A stretch of DNA of 64,000 nt from Pseudomonadota bacterium (GTDB taxonomy: Bacteria; Pseudomonadota; Gammaproteobacteria; Burkholderiales; Nitrosomonadaceae), in assembly GCA_018240285.1 (NCBI GenBank), contig JAFEGA010000005.1, forward strand, positions 96,443 to 160,442. The letters are read 5' to 3'. Numbering within the stretch: position 1 is the stretch's first letter; each line of letters opens with the position of its first letter. The notes under the pieces are model-generated. The model did no database searches and was not told the origin of the DNA. It saw only the letters and a program-made list of their open reading frames with translations. Made by a program: the position numbers and the translations under genes. Positions 8,256 through 16,743 of the stretch are shown here, piece after piece.

Positions 8256-9353
8256 ATGAGAAAACTCAATATTGCCTACACTTGCAATGTAAGAAAGCCA
8301 TGGATGGAGGATGAGCGCTATGGCGAATTTGAAGGCCCGGATACGATTGCAGCGGTAACGGCGGCGCTGGAGCGCATCGGCGCGAATGTGGAATTGATCG
8401 ATGTCGGGCCCGATATTTACTCGCAACTGCAGAAACGCAAGCAGCAGATCGATTTGGTGTTCAATAACAGTGAAGGTCTCGATGAAAAAGAGTTACGCGA
8501 GGCCATCGTTCCCTTTTTCTGCGAGCACCTGCATATTCCTTATACCGGCAGCAGTCCCAAGACCTTCATCAACAAAATGGATAAAGCGACGGCCAAAAAG
8601 ATCGTCGCGTATGACGGTGTGCCGACCGCGCAATTTCAGCTCATGGTACCCGGCGATCGTCTGAATAATTTGTCTTTTCCTTTAATGGTCAAGCCTTACA
8701 GCGAAGGAACCAGTATCGGCATCAGCCAAAAAAGTAAGGTACACACGATTGCCGAATTGAACGAAGCCATAGACGCAATTTACGCGCAATTCAACCAACC
8801 GGCGCTGGTTGAAGAGTTTTTGCCCGGTACTGAATATACCATCGGCTTGATCGGAAATTATGTGCTGCCGATCCTGGAAATCGATTTCGCTAAAATCCCC
8901 GGGCAGCCGCATGTACGTGATCCGCATGTGAAAGACATCGAGAATCCCTACATCTCGCACCTCAGCTGGACCGAGAAAGCGAAAAATTATGCAAAAACCG
9001 CTATCGCGGCCCATGAAGCACTGGAAGTGCGCGACTATAACCGTATCGATTTCCGCACCCGGGATGATCAGCTTTATTTCCTGGAAGCTAACGTGATTCC
9101 CGGACTTCATCCGACCGAAGCGGATCTGACCACCATGTGCCGGCACGCTGACGTTGCACACAACGATATGATCGCGTTGATCGTTCATGCTGCCGTGCAA
9201 CGGCTCTCCTTATCGCGCCCGGAACAGTTTGCCGGGAAAACGGAATTGCTCGTGGAATTAGCCAATCAGGCGATCGGCAAAGCGGCGCAAGCAGGCACGG
9301 TTACCTATCGCGACCGGACTTATACCCTCTTGGGTAAACAAGCAACAGAGTAA
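8256..9353 (+). CDS. ATP-grasp ligase, D-alanine-D-alanine ligase-like
   Basis: An open frame begins at 8166, but the protein-like N-terminus is MRKLNIAYTCNVRK from the ATG at 8256. The 365-aa product has the Ddl layout: an N-terminal domain; ATP-grasp with FPLMVKPYSEGTSIGIS (lysine and glycine loop); PALVEEFLPGTEYTIGL; and metal ligands in YNRIDFR and FLEANVIPGL. Canonical Ddl has EVNTxPG, so here EANVIPG retains the Asn. The class joins two amino acids, or an amino acid to a peptide, via an acyl phosphate. Neighbours (GNAT, DapF-like) suggest a small D-amino-acid peptide or modified amino acid rather than core cell-wall synthesis, which is inference. It is 5 bp from the next gene. Confidence 0.8.
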   Translation: MRKLNIAYTCNVRKPWMEDERYGEFEGPDTIAAVTAALERIGANVELIDVGPDIYSQLQKRKQQIDLVFNNSEGLDEKELREAIVPFFCEHLHIPYTGSSPKTFINKMDKATAKKIVAYDGVPTAQFQLMVPGDRLNNLSFPLMVKPYSEGTSIGISQKSKVHTIAELNEAIDAIYAQFNQPALVEEFLPGTEYTIGLIGNYVLPILEIDFAKIPGQPHVRDPHVKDIENPYISHLSWTEKAKNYAKTAIAAHEALEVRDYNRIDFRTRDDQLYFLEANVIPGLHPTEADLTTMCRHADVAHNDMIALIVHAAVQRLSLSRPEQFAGKTELLVELANQAIGKAAQAGTVTYRDRTYTLLGKQATE

Positions 9354-9358
9354 ATATC

Positions 9359-9811
9359 ATGATCGTACCCATCGACAACGAATTATTTCCCAGTCTGGTA
9401 AAAATTGCGCTGCAGGATATCGGCTCGATGTATCAAGCAGCGATTCATGACGAATTGGAAGACATCACGCGCGGCAAGAATTTCGGTGTTTGCGCCATGG
9501 ATAACGGCGAACCGGTTGGTTATGCAGTCGCCAGAAAGACGGTTGATACATATCACCTGCTGACATTGGCGGTGGACGAGCAGCATCGCGGCAAAGGATT
9601 CGGTTCTTTGATGCTGGACAGCATTTTTGCCGAGATTGAGCGGCAAGGAGGAAAAATCCTCAATGTCGTAACCGATGCGGATGCCAATGAAAGCTTGCGG
9701 TTTTATCTGAAAAACGGCTTTGCCCTGACCGGTATTGTGCAAGATGAGTTTATTCCGGGCGTAGCTCAGGCGCATCTCACCCGGCGAGCAGGTTACAGAC
9801 CCTTTAGCTAA
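9359..9811 (+). CDS. GNAT-family N-acetyltransferase
   Basis: The 150-aa cytosolic protein of the GNAT fold has the acetyl-CoA pyrophosphate loop as EQHRGKGFGSLML (RGKGFG, the Q/RxxGxG/A motif) at about residues 80-92. A typical NLRFYLKNGF-like C-terminal motif follows (SLRFYLKNGFALTG). The start lies 5 bp after the ATP-grasp stop, and the DapF-like gene begins 60 bp downstream. It probably acetylates an amine on the amino acid or peptide handled by these enzymes; the substrate is unknown. Confidence 0.82.
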   Translation: MIVPIDNELFPSLVKIALQDIGSMYQAAIHDELEDITRGKNFGVCAMDNGEPVGYAVARKTVDTYHLLTLAVDEQHRGKGFGSLMLDSIFAEIERQGGKILNVVTDADANESLRFYLKNGFALTGIVQDEFIPGVAQAHLTRRAGYRPFS

Positions 9812-9873
9812 GCAAGAAGAATCATCGATTTTCCTTACTATTTCTAACGTTGCATTATGAGGCGTACAAGACC

Positions 9874-10713
9874 ATGAGAATTAAAGCGATCAAAATGGAT
9901 GGATGTGGTAATTCTTTTCTGGTAGTCGATGAATTAAAAACACCTCTGGCAGGATTTAACCGATCAGTGATTTCAAACGCGCTGGCAACGCAACATGATA
10001 CCGACGGCATTCTTTTTGTCGACGTGGATCGGTCGCAAGGAACACCGACGATGAAAATTTTCGATCGTGACGGTACCGAAGAAACCATGTGCGGTAATGG
10101 TCTGCGCTGCGCAACACGTTACTTGCACGACATGTATATCCGCAATGGCAATTTCTCGATCATTACCGGCGACGGCAAAAAGGATGTGCGCGTCATCGAC
10201 GATCTGACTGAAGTAAATTTAGGCGAAGCACGCGACTACCGGCAGATCAACGATCAGTTGCACTATGTTTTTACCGGTGTTCCGCACGTTGTGGTGATTG
10301 GTTCGGAAATGACTCTGGAGAATGCCAGAATATTCGGTAAATCGTTGCGTGAAGAAAAATCGTTGTGTGAGTTTGTCGGTCACCCGGAAGGTGTCAATGT
10401 GAATTTTATCTGGCGCGATGCCGAAGGTATTTCGGTGCGCACATTTGAAATGGGTGTTGAGGATGTCACGCTCAGTTGCGGAACTGGAAGTGCGGCAAGC
10501 GCGTATGTTGCGTCAAAGGTTTTCGGCACCACATTACCGATTGTGACCAACTCACTGGGTGGCAGCCTGAAAATCACCGAAACCGGCGGACGTTTTTCCA
10601 TTTGCGGGCAAACACGCTATCAAGGCAAAGTCACCGGTTTTGTTAATAAAATTCAACCTAAATCCACCAATCCAATTGATTACCATCATCACTCCCAGCA
10701 GTACCATTGGTAA
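9874..10713 (+). CDS. DapF-like amino acid racemase/epimerase
   Basis: The frame opens at 9850; the ATG at 9874 (MRIKAIKMDGCGNSF) aligns with the DapF start. The 279-aa protein has both catalytic cysteines of PLP-independent DapF racemases: MCGNG near residue 77 and SCGTGS near residue 208. Differences are visible: the N-terminal GNDF is GNSF, and the usual ERG before the second cysteine is EMG, removing an Arg that binds substrate in DapF. It therefore may not be the meso-diaminopimelate enzyme of lysine/cell-wall synthesis but a relative with another substrate. The C-terminus has a His-rich tail (DYHHHSQQYHW). Confidence 0.78.
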   Translation: MRIKAIKMDGCGNSFLVVDELKTPLAGFNRSVISNALATQHDTDGILFVDVDRSQGTPTMKIFDRDGTEETMCGNGLRCATRYLHDMYIRNGNFSIITGDGKKDVRVIDDLTEVNLGEARDYRQINDQLHYVFTGVPHVVVIGSEMTLENARIFGKSLREEKSLCEFVGHPEGVNVNFIWRDAEGISVRTFEMGVEDVTLSCGTGSAASAYVASKVFGTTLPIVTNSLGGSLKITETGGRFSICGQTRYQGKVTGFVNKIQPKSTNPIDYHHHSQQYHW

Positions 10714-10748
10714 TTCATAACAGGGTGGAGTCTTTTTAAGGTTATTTC

Positions 10749-11048
10749 ATGGAATTTTCAATTGTTACATTTTTACTGATTATGGCCGCCATGGCGCTGG
10801 CCGATGTGTGCTGGACGCTCTATTTTATCGATGTGGAAGAAAGAAGAGCACATCCCGCTGCATTCTGGTCCGCGATGATCATTTTGGTTACCGCATTCAC
10901 CGTTACCAATTATGTCGAAAACAAAATCTACATTGCAGCCGCATTCATGGGTGCGTATTTGGGTACCTACGTGACTATCAAGTGGAAACTGAAGAAAGAA
11001 AATGAAATAAGAAACGCAGCAACCACGCCAAATGAAGCTGAGAAGTAA
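10749..11048 (+). CDS. Small integral membrane protein, 99 aa
   Basis: Three hydrophobic segments are seen at about residues 4-26, 40-58 and 62-80. A charged cytosolic tail (KWKLKKENEIRNAATTPNEAEK, quoted only as its ends KWKLKK and PNEAEK) follows. A ribosome site AAGG lies 8-13 bases upstream, and the gene is 35 bp after the DapF-like gene, so it ends the same operon. It could export or anchor the product of the upstream enzymes. Family not recognised. Confidence 0.6.
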   Translation: MEFSIVTFLLIMAAMALADVCWTLYFIDVEERRAHPAAFWSAMIILVTAFTVTNYVENKIYIAAAFMGAYLGTYVTIKWKLKKENEIRNAATTPNEAEK

Positions 11049-11466
11049 TCAATCGGTAGAATTATTACCGTAACCGAATATATTCCAGTTCCACACCTAT
11101 AAGCCGCAAGACTTGAAAATATAGTCGGACGCCTATTTCCCTTAGAACACGAAATCGCAAGCACGGTTTTGCCAAGCCGACACTCCGATTTTGCTGGATT
11201 GCCTGATCAGCAATCGAATAATTCAAACACCATCTGTAATGCGAATCTAGCAAGAGATTTCTATCATTACTGCATGATTTATATCGATAATATAGAATAT
11301 TCTTTGACAAACTATTCGTTTTAATGTAAATGAGAATTCTCTTAATTCGAGAAAGGATATTCATTACGTTTAGTGTATAAATTAAATCAATCCACACGAT
11401 CGCTGCGGATTCAAACGTCATTGACGTCAATTCAATGCATCGGCGAATAATCAAAGGAGCTTTATC
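11049..11466. other. Intergenic region before the PEP-CTERM gene
   Basis: No protein-like frame with a ribosome site was found in this 418-bp AT-rich stretch. An open frame on the minus strand (11065-11487) overlaps the start of the next gene and has no family-like features, so I treat it as chance. The region should contain the promoter of the downstream gene. Confidence 0.4.
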
Positions 11467-12591
11467 ATGCATAAAATTCGACTCCATCGTACGGCACTCG
11501 TTACCGGCCTAATCTTAGTCACATTCGCGTTTCCCTCCCATGCTGTTTTATTTAATATCGATAACCTCGTCACCGATGATCAGAGTGCCCATGCCGCACA
11601 AATCACCGATGCAGGTTTGATTAATGCCTGGGGACTGTCGTATGCGCCAACGGGACCGTTCTGGGTATCCGCCAACGGCACCGGAACATCTCCTTTATAT
11701 AGCGTTGATCCAGCGACTCAAGTGACCAGTAAAGTATCATTAACTGTCACGATCCCCGGCGCCGGCAATGTCACGGGCCAGGTTTTTAATAACGATACGA
11801 GCGCTTTTAATGGCGATAGATTTCTGTTCGTCAGCGAAGATGGTACTGTTTCCGGATGGCGTTCCGCTTTAGGTGCAACTGCTGAAACGCTCGCTGTCGC
11901 ATCCGCTACTTCACTCTATAAAGGCGCAGCGTTCAGCACAATTGCGGGGGATAGCTATCTTTATGCAGCCAACTTCCATACCGGTGCTGTCGATGTCTAC
12001 AAGGGTTCAGCGCTATCCCCATCGCTTTCTGGTACATTCACCGATCCGGCGCTGCCATCAGGCTATGCGCCGTTTAACATACAAAATTTGGGTGATAAGC
12101 TGTATGTCACCTATGCGCAACAGGATCCTCTTTCACCCGATGAAGTGGCCGGGCCAGGGCTGGGTCTAGTGGATGAGTATGATCTGCAGGGAAATTTGCT
12201 TGCTCGCATCGCCACCGGCGGCAGTTTGAATGCACCTTGGGGATTGGCGATTGCACCGTCTTCCTTCGGTGCGATGGCTGGCGCGCTGCTGGTCGGTAAC
12301 TTCGGCGATGGCCACATTAATGCTTTTGATCCCGTAACGCACGCATTTCTAGGGCAGGTTCTCGGCAATGATGGTAAGCCGCTTGCTATTGACGGACTTT
12401 GGGCGATTTCACCCGGTAATGATGGGTTGGCCGGAAGCAGCCATCTGTTGTATTTCACCGCCGGGCCGGACGATGAAAGTCATGGGTTGTTCGGCGTATT
12501 GACACCGGTGCCTGAGCCATCGACCTACGCCATGCTGCTTATCGGTTTGGTCGTGATCGGTAATCTGATGGTACGCCGCAATCCAAGCTAA
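11467..12591 (+). CDS. TIGR03118-type secreted protein with PEP-CTERM anchor
   Basis: The 374-aa protein has an N-terminal signal peptide (about residues 1-26, cleavage after SHA). The body is a beta-propeller-like domain whose start (NLVTDDQSAHAAQITDAGLINAWGL, in part NLVTD and LINAWGL) and PTGPFWVSANGTG fit the TIGR03118 family. The C-terminus has VPEPSTYAMLLIGL plus a basic end (VRRN), the PEP-CTERM signal recognised by EpsH/exosortase XrtA, so it is sorted to the cell surface or exopolysaccharide. The start has AAAGGAG upstream. The stop codon TAA coincides with the target site of a MITE-like repeat that begins at 12592. Confidence 0.88.
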   Translation: MHKIRLHRTALVTGLILVTFAFPSHAVLFNIDNLVTDDQSAHAAQITDAGLINAWGLSYAPTGPFWVSANGTGTSPLYSVDPATQVTSKVSLTVTIPGAGNVTGQVFNNDTSAFNGDRFLFVSEDGTVSGWRSALGATAETLAVASATSLYKGAAFSTIAGDSYLYAANFHTGAVDVYKGSALSPSLSGTFTDPALPSGYAPFNIQNLGDKLYVTYAQQDPLSPDEVAGPGLGLVDEYDLQGNLLARIATGGSLNAPWGLAIAPSSFGAMAGALLVGNFGDGHINAFDPVTHAFLGQVLGNDGKPLAIDGLWAISPGNDGLAGSSHLLYFTAGPDDESHGLFGVLTPVPEPSTYAMLLIGLVVIGNLMVRRNPS

Positions 12592-12732
12592 GAAAGCTCT
12601 GAATAAGGCAGTGAGCGGCAGCCAAGCGAGGCGAAATCAGGCAAGAAAGTGTGCAATTTGCAAGTTTTAAATGAGCTTTTGAGCCTGATTTCAACGCAAC
12701 ATGATCGCGCGCAGTCATTTTTCAGAGCTTCT
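12592..12732. repeat. MITE-like element, family 1, copy A (141 bp)
   Basis: Ends are imperfect inverted repeats: GAAAGCTCTGAA on the left and TTCAGAGCTTCT on the right. CTAA flanks the left and TTAA the right, as expected for a YTAR target duplication with one change. Inside are inverted GAAATCAGGC and GCCTGATTTC arms. It resembles, in reverse orientation, the element at 18703-18846 along its whole length, and the ends of the shorter one at 28657-28736. No open frame is present. Confidence 0.75.
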
Positions 12733-13011
12733 TTAACCGATCGTCTATAACGATTCCGCCGTCGATACAACCATAAAGCTCAAAACTTATTTGCTGTTGC
12801 CGCTCAAGACTGAAGAATCGCGTGCTCGCTTTACTGGAAGTAGGGGAGTAAACTTGCAGCAGTTCTGTTTGCAAATAAATACATATTAAATCATTTCCTG
12901 GTATTTCCACTGCCATTTGCTTGGGTAATCGCTATTATCTTTCCAGAACGGAAATTCATACCAGAAGATTCTGGCGGACTTTGATTAATTTTTAGAAAGG
13001 ATATTTGTGTT
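12733..13011. other. Intergenic stretch
   Basis: These 279 bases separate the repeat from the small membrane-protein gene. A 64-codon minus-strand frame has no protein-like signal. Nothing else was recognised. Confidence 0.35.
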
Positions 13012-13164
13012 ATGAAGGGAATTCTGATGATCGGTTCACTGGCATCTTCCTTGATTCTTTATGGAATATTCATGATGACCGGTAATGATTCGTTATTGGC
13101 TTTTGTATTGTTAGGATTGCTGATCTCCTTCGTCTGTGCGATGTTATTTCTGTCGAATAAATAG
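13012..13164 (+). CDS. Small membrane protein, 50 aa
   Basis: The ATG at 13012 is preceded by AGAAAGGA about 11 bases upstream. The product starts MKGILMIGSLASSLILYGIF and has two hydrophobic helices (about residues 4-21 and 27-46) joined by a short TGNDS turn, ending in SNK. The composition fits a genuine two-helix small protein rather than a chance frame. No homologue is known to me, and the neighbours give no hint of its role. Confidence 0.5.
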   Translation: MKGILMIGSLASSLILYGIFMMTGNDSLLAFVLLGLLISFVCAMLFLSNK

Positions 13165-13387
13165 CAATCAGATCCAAAATTACCACCGAACAACAAGCAT
13201 CGCGATAAAAATGCTAAAGCAATCCGGAAACTTCGCTGTCCTGTAGTCACAACCGCCAATCCAATCATTGCAGGCTATCCGAATCTAGCCGGTAGCATCG
13301 TTTGGGAGTATTTGACACGCCATTTCCATTCCTGTACTTTCATTCTGCTCGAAAAAGAGCCTTTCTTTTTTATTTTCCAAAGCTTTC

Positions 13388-14437
13388 ATGCATTCAGAAA
13401 AAATTGCACTGACACAAACCGTACAAAAAGGGGGGTGCGCCGCCAAAGTTGCCGCAGCAGAATTACGCCGCATTTTGCAGCAAGTCAGATTTCCGGTTGC
13501 ACATCCTGAGCTGTTGGTGGATGGAAGACTGTTTGATGATGCTGCGATCTATAAAATCAACGAAACAGTGGCATTGGTGCAAACACTGGATTTCTTCACA
13601 CCAATCGTCGATACGCCGAAACTTTTTGGCGAAATTGCCGCTGCCAATGCGCTCAGCGATGTTTATGCCATGGGTGGAAAACCGGCAACAGCGATGGGTA
13701 TTCTGGCATTTCCCTTGGCTACCATGGCTGAGCATGTCATCGTTGATGTCCTGCAAGGCGCCAGCGACAAGATTGCCGAGGCTGGAGCCAATTTTGTCGG
13801 CGGCCACTCGATCGATGACGATACTTTGAAGTTCGGCCTGTCGGTCACGGGCTTTGTCAATCCGCAGCAAGTATGGACCAATGCGGGAGCCAAACCCGGT
13901 GATCACCTGATTCTGACCAAAGCACTGGGCACCGGAACCTTGACAGCTGCGGTTAAAAGGCAGCAGCTGCGGGAAGAAGACATCACGGAAGCGTTGCATA
14001 GCATGGCCGCCATCAATAACGCCATCGATTGCATGACACCGGATTTACAGACGGCAGTGCATGCTGCCACCGACATCACCGGGTTTGGTTTTTCTGGCCA
14101 TGCCATGCAACTGGCCAACGCCAGCCAAGTGACTTTGCATATCGAAACCGGCGAGCTGCCCCGTTTTGACAAGACTTTTCATTGCTTAGGGCAAGCTTAC
14201 CTGACCAAGGCGCACCGGACGAATGCGGAATACACGGCACCGCACATCGAGGTTTCAAGTCTGAACGAGCTGCACAAGTTGTTGATCCATGACCCGCAAA
14301 CCAGCGGTGGTTTGTTGTTGAGTGTGGCGCCCGGAGCCAGCCGGGCTATGTTGCAAGCCTTGCACACCCGATTCAAGTCGGCCGCGATTGTGGGAACCGT
14401 TCACCCTCGACAAAATCAAGCGGTGATGTTTGCGTAA
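13388..14437 (+). CDS. selD: Selenide, water dikinase
   Basis: This enzyme makes monoselenophosphate from selenide and ATP, the selenium donor for tRNA selenouridine. The 349-aa protein has the AIRS/PurM-like fold: N-terminal KGGCAAK with the catalytic Cys and Lys of the family's GxGCxxK motif (the usual second Cys is Ala); TLDFFTPIVDTP; AANALSDVYAMGG; and GGHSIDDDTLKFG metal and ATP sites. The start lies about 14 residues before the Cys, as in E. coli SelD. It overlaps mnmH by 8 bases. No selenocysteine genes (selA, selB) appear in the window, suggesting the selenium goes to tRNA. Confidence 0.93.
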   Translation: MHSEKIALTQTVQKGGCAAKVAAAELRRILQQVRFPVAHPELLVDGRLFDDAAIYKINETVALVQTLDFFTPIVDTPKLFGEIAAANALSDVYAMGGKPATAMGILAFPLATMAEHVIVDVLQGASDKIAEAGANFVGGHSIDDDTLKFGLSVTGFVNPQQVWTNAGAKPGDHLILTKALGTGTLTAAVKRQQLREEDITEALHSMAAINNAIDCMTPDLQTAVHAATDITGFGFSGHAMQLANASQVTLHIETGELPRFDKTFHCLGQAYLTKAHRTNAEYTAPHIEVSSLNELHKLLIHDPQTSGGLLLSVAPGASRAMLQALHTRFKSAAIVGTVHPRQNQAVMFA

Positions 14438-15593
14438 CCGGAACATCGGCATCGATGAATTAACAGAATTATTCATCGCGGATACCCCGTTAATCGATGT
14501 ACGGGCGCCGGTCGAGTTTGTGCAAGGATCTCTACCCGGGGCTGTCAATATTCCGATACTCGGCGACCAAGAACGTGCTGTCGTCGGCACCACATACAAA
14601 TACCGAGGCTCCGAGGCCGCTGTCCGCCTGGGTTATGAAATGATTTCAGGATTCGTGAAACAAACCCTTCTGCAGCAGTGGCTGGACTTCATCCACCGGC
14701 ATCAGCAAGCGGTGCTGTATTGCTTTCGCGGCGGCAAGCGCTCGCAGATCGCACAACAGTGGTTAAAGGAAGCCGGTGTTGACAGGCCTTTGATCGCCGG
14801 TGGTTATAAAATGGCGCGTCATTTTTTAATCGATGCGATTGATCGATTTAGCGTCAACCATAAACTGCTGGTTGTGGTAGGGCCGACGGGAAGCGGTAAA
14901 ACCAGACTGATTCAGGACATCGGGGATACCTATCCGGCGTTGGACATCGAAGCCATCGCCCGGCATCGCGGCTCCGCCTTCGGAGGGCTTTCTACTTCTC
15001 AACCGGCACAAGTTGATTTTGAAAACCGCTTGGCCGTCAACCTGCTCAAGTTGCAGCAAGGAATCCAATACAAACCCGTGGCAGTAGAAGATGAAAGCCG
15101 GAGTATCGGCAGCGTGTATTTGCCGGCGAGCTTCTTTGCCCACATGCGAAATTCCGAAGTCATCTGGGTCGATGAGTCTTTTGAAACCAGAGTGAACAAT
15201 ATTTTCGGGGACTATATTCTTGATACCGCAATCGGCCAAGCACAACAAAGCCGCCTAAGGCAGCAGCGTGTTGCATTAACGGGAGATCAGGAAATCTTGC
15301 ACGATCAGGCACTGCGGTTGTTTGATAAGTATAAGCATGCTTTGCAGATGATTAGCAAGAAATTGGGCGGACAAAGATTCCAGGAAGTGTCGAAGGATCT
15401 GGAAAATGCCCGGGCAGATTTCCTGCACAGGAACGAAATTCAATCGAATAAGATTTGGATCGAGAAACTTGTAAAATATTATTACGATCCGCTCTATCTC
15501 GGTTCACTGCAGCGCCGTCAGGTTAATCCTTGTTTTAAAGGCTCGAGAGGGGAGGTTGCTGAATATCTTCAGTCTCGAAAACAAAATGGCTGA
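14430..15593 (+). CDS. mnmH: tRNA 2-selenouridine synthase
   Basis: MnmH (SelU/YbbB) replaces sulfur by selenium in 2-thiouridine at the wobble position of tRNAs for Lys, Glu and Gln via a geranylated intermediate. The 387-aa protein has an N-terminal rhodanese domain with the reactive Cys98 in YCFRGGKRSQ and a P-loop GPTGSGKT at 151-158. This domain order is diagnostic. The start is a TTG at 14430 inside the end of selD, so the two are translationally coupled. The last part (LYLGSLQRRQ) is a usual C-terminal region. Confidence 0.93.
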   Translation: MRNRNIGIDELTELFIADTPLIDVRAPVEFVQGSLPGAVNIPILGDQERAVVGTTYKYRGSEAAVRLGYEMISGFVKQTLLQQWLDFIHRHQQAVLYCFRGGKRSQIAQQWLKEAGVDRPLIAGGYKMARHFLIDAIDRFSVNHKLLVVVGPTGSGKTRLIQDIGDTYPALDIEAIARHRGSAFGGLSTSQPAQVDFENRLAVNLLKLQQGIQYKPVAVEDESRSIGSVYLPASFFAHMRNSEVIWVDESFETRVNNIFGDYILDTAIGQAQQSRLRQQRVALTGDQEILHDQALRLFDKYKHALQMISKKLGGQRFQEVSKDLENARADFLHRNEIQSNKIWIEKLVKYYYDPLYLGSLQRRQVNPCFKGSRGEVAEYLQSRKQNG

Positions 15594-15647
15594 ATTTTCA
15601 TATAGCATAAGAAATCCACTCACTTCACTGAAAATTGGAAAAGCTCG

Positions 15648-16736
15648 ATGAAACGACGAACCTTTTTGCAAGCAACCCTTATGACTCCAGTGATTGCCGG
15701 GCTGCCGGTCTTAAGCAATGCAGCTGTTGCCGCGTTGAGTGATGGTTGGCGTACTTTTGAGCTAGTTACAAAACTGGAAATTGCAAATCCGGAGAGGGTT
15801 TCGCGTGCCTGGGTTCCTTTGCCCTATGCGCTGAAAACCGATTGGCACATGCCGCTCGGCAACACATGGAGCGGTAATGGGAGAGTGCAGGTTGTAGCTG
15901 AGCCGAAATACGGTGCGGAAATACTTTACGTGGAATGGCAAGAGAACGAAAAAGCTCCGCTGCTCGAAGTTGTCAGCCGTTTTGCCACGCGCGATCGCAC
16001 CGTGGATTTCTCCAGATCGAATGCCAGTATACCGCGCTTGCCGCAAACCGAAATCAAACTGTATACAGAACCGACGGAGCTCATTCCAACCGCTGGCCTC
16101 GTGCGTGAGACTGCGCTGGATATCACCCGATTTGCGGCAACTGACATCGAAAAGGCGCGCGCAATTTATGAATGGATCGTGGACAATACGTTTCGCGACC
16201 CCAAGGTCAGAGGATGCGGTCGGGGTGATATTAAAACTATGCTGGAAACCCGCTATTTCGGCGGGAAGTGTGCCGACCTCAATACCTTATTTGTTGGCCT
16301 GACGCGATCGGTTGGTATTCCGGCGCGCGATATTTACGGGATACGTATTGCACCGTCGCAACAGGGCTACAAGAGTCTAGGACTGGGCAGCCCCGACGCC
16401 AGCAAGGGACAGCATTGCCGGGCGGAATTTTTTGCTCAAGGCGTAGGCTGGGTACCGGTCGATCCGGCGGATGTGCGCAAGGTCGTACTGGAAGAACCAC
16501 CGGGTAATTTACCGATTTACGATCCCAAAGTCGTATCTGCTCGCAGGAAACTGTTTGGCAGCTGGGAAATGAACTGGCTTGCCTACAATACCGCTCACGA
16601 TGTCGTGTTACCCCATACCCAGACCAAACTCGCTTACTTCATGTATCCCAACGGGGAAACTGGCGGAAAAGCATTGGATCCACTCGATGCTGATAACTTC
16701 AAATACTTGATCACTACCCGGGAGATCGAGATTTGA
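15648..16736 (+). CDS. Exported transglutaminase-like protein
   Basis: The 362-aa protein starts with MKRRTFLQATLMTPVIAGLP, a basic and hydrophobic leader resembling a Tat signal (RRTFLQ), ending near residue 30. The transglutaminase-like core shows the catalytic triad order Cys, His, Asp: GGKCADLNTLF, QHCRAEFF and VPVDPADV. Bacterial members are typically periplasmic peptidases or amide-cleaving enzymes, not cross-linkers. It is the last gene before a convergent lipid-synthesis pair; substrate unknown. Confidence 0.85.
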   Translation: MKRRTFLQATLMTPVIAGLPVLSNAAVAALSDGWRTFELVTKLEIANPERVSRAWVPLPYALKTDWHMPLGNTWSGNGRVQVVAEPKYGAEILYVEWQENEKAPLLEVVSRFATRDRTVDFSRSNASIPRLPQTEIKLYTEPTELIPTAGLVRETALDITRFAATDIEKARAIYEWIVDNTFRDPKVRGCGRGDIKTMLETRYFGGKCADLNTLFVGLTRSVGIPARDIYGIRIAPSQQGYKSLGLGSPDASKGQHCRAEFFAQGVGWVPVDPADVRKVVLEEPPGNLPIYDPKVVSARRKLFGSWEMNWLAYNTAHDVVLPHTQTKLAYFMYPNGETGGKALDPLDADNFKYLITTREIEI

Positions 16737-16743
16737 GCATGTA

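Noticed and set aside
11065..11487. 140-codon minus-strand frame before the PEP-CTERM gene
   Set aside because: It overlaps the real gene start, has no ribosome site, and its sequence has no recognisable domain.
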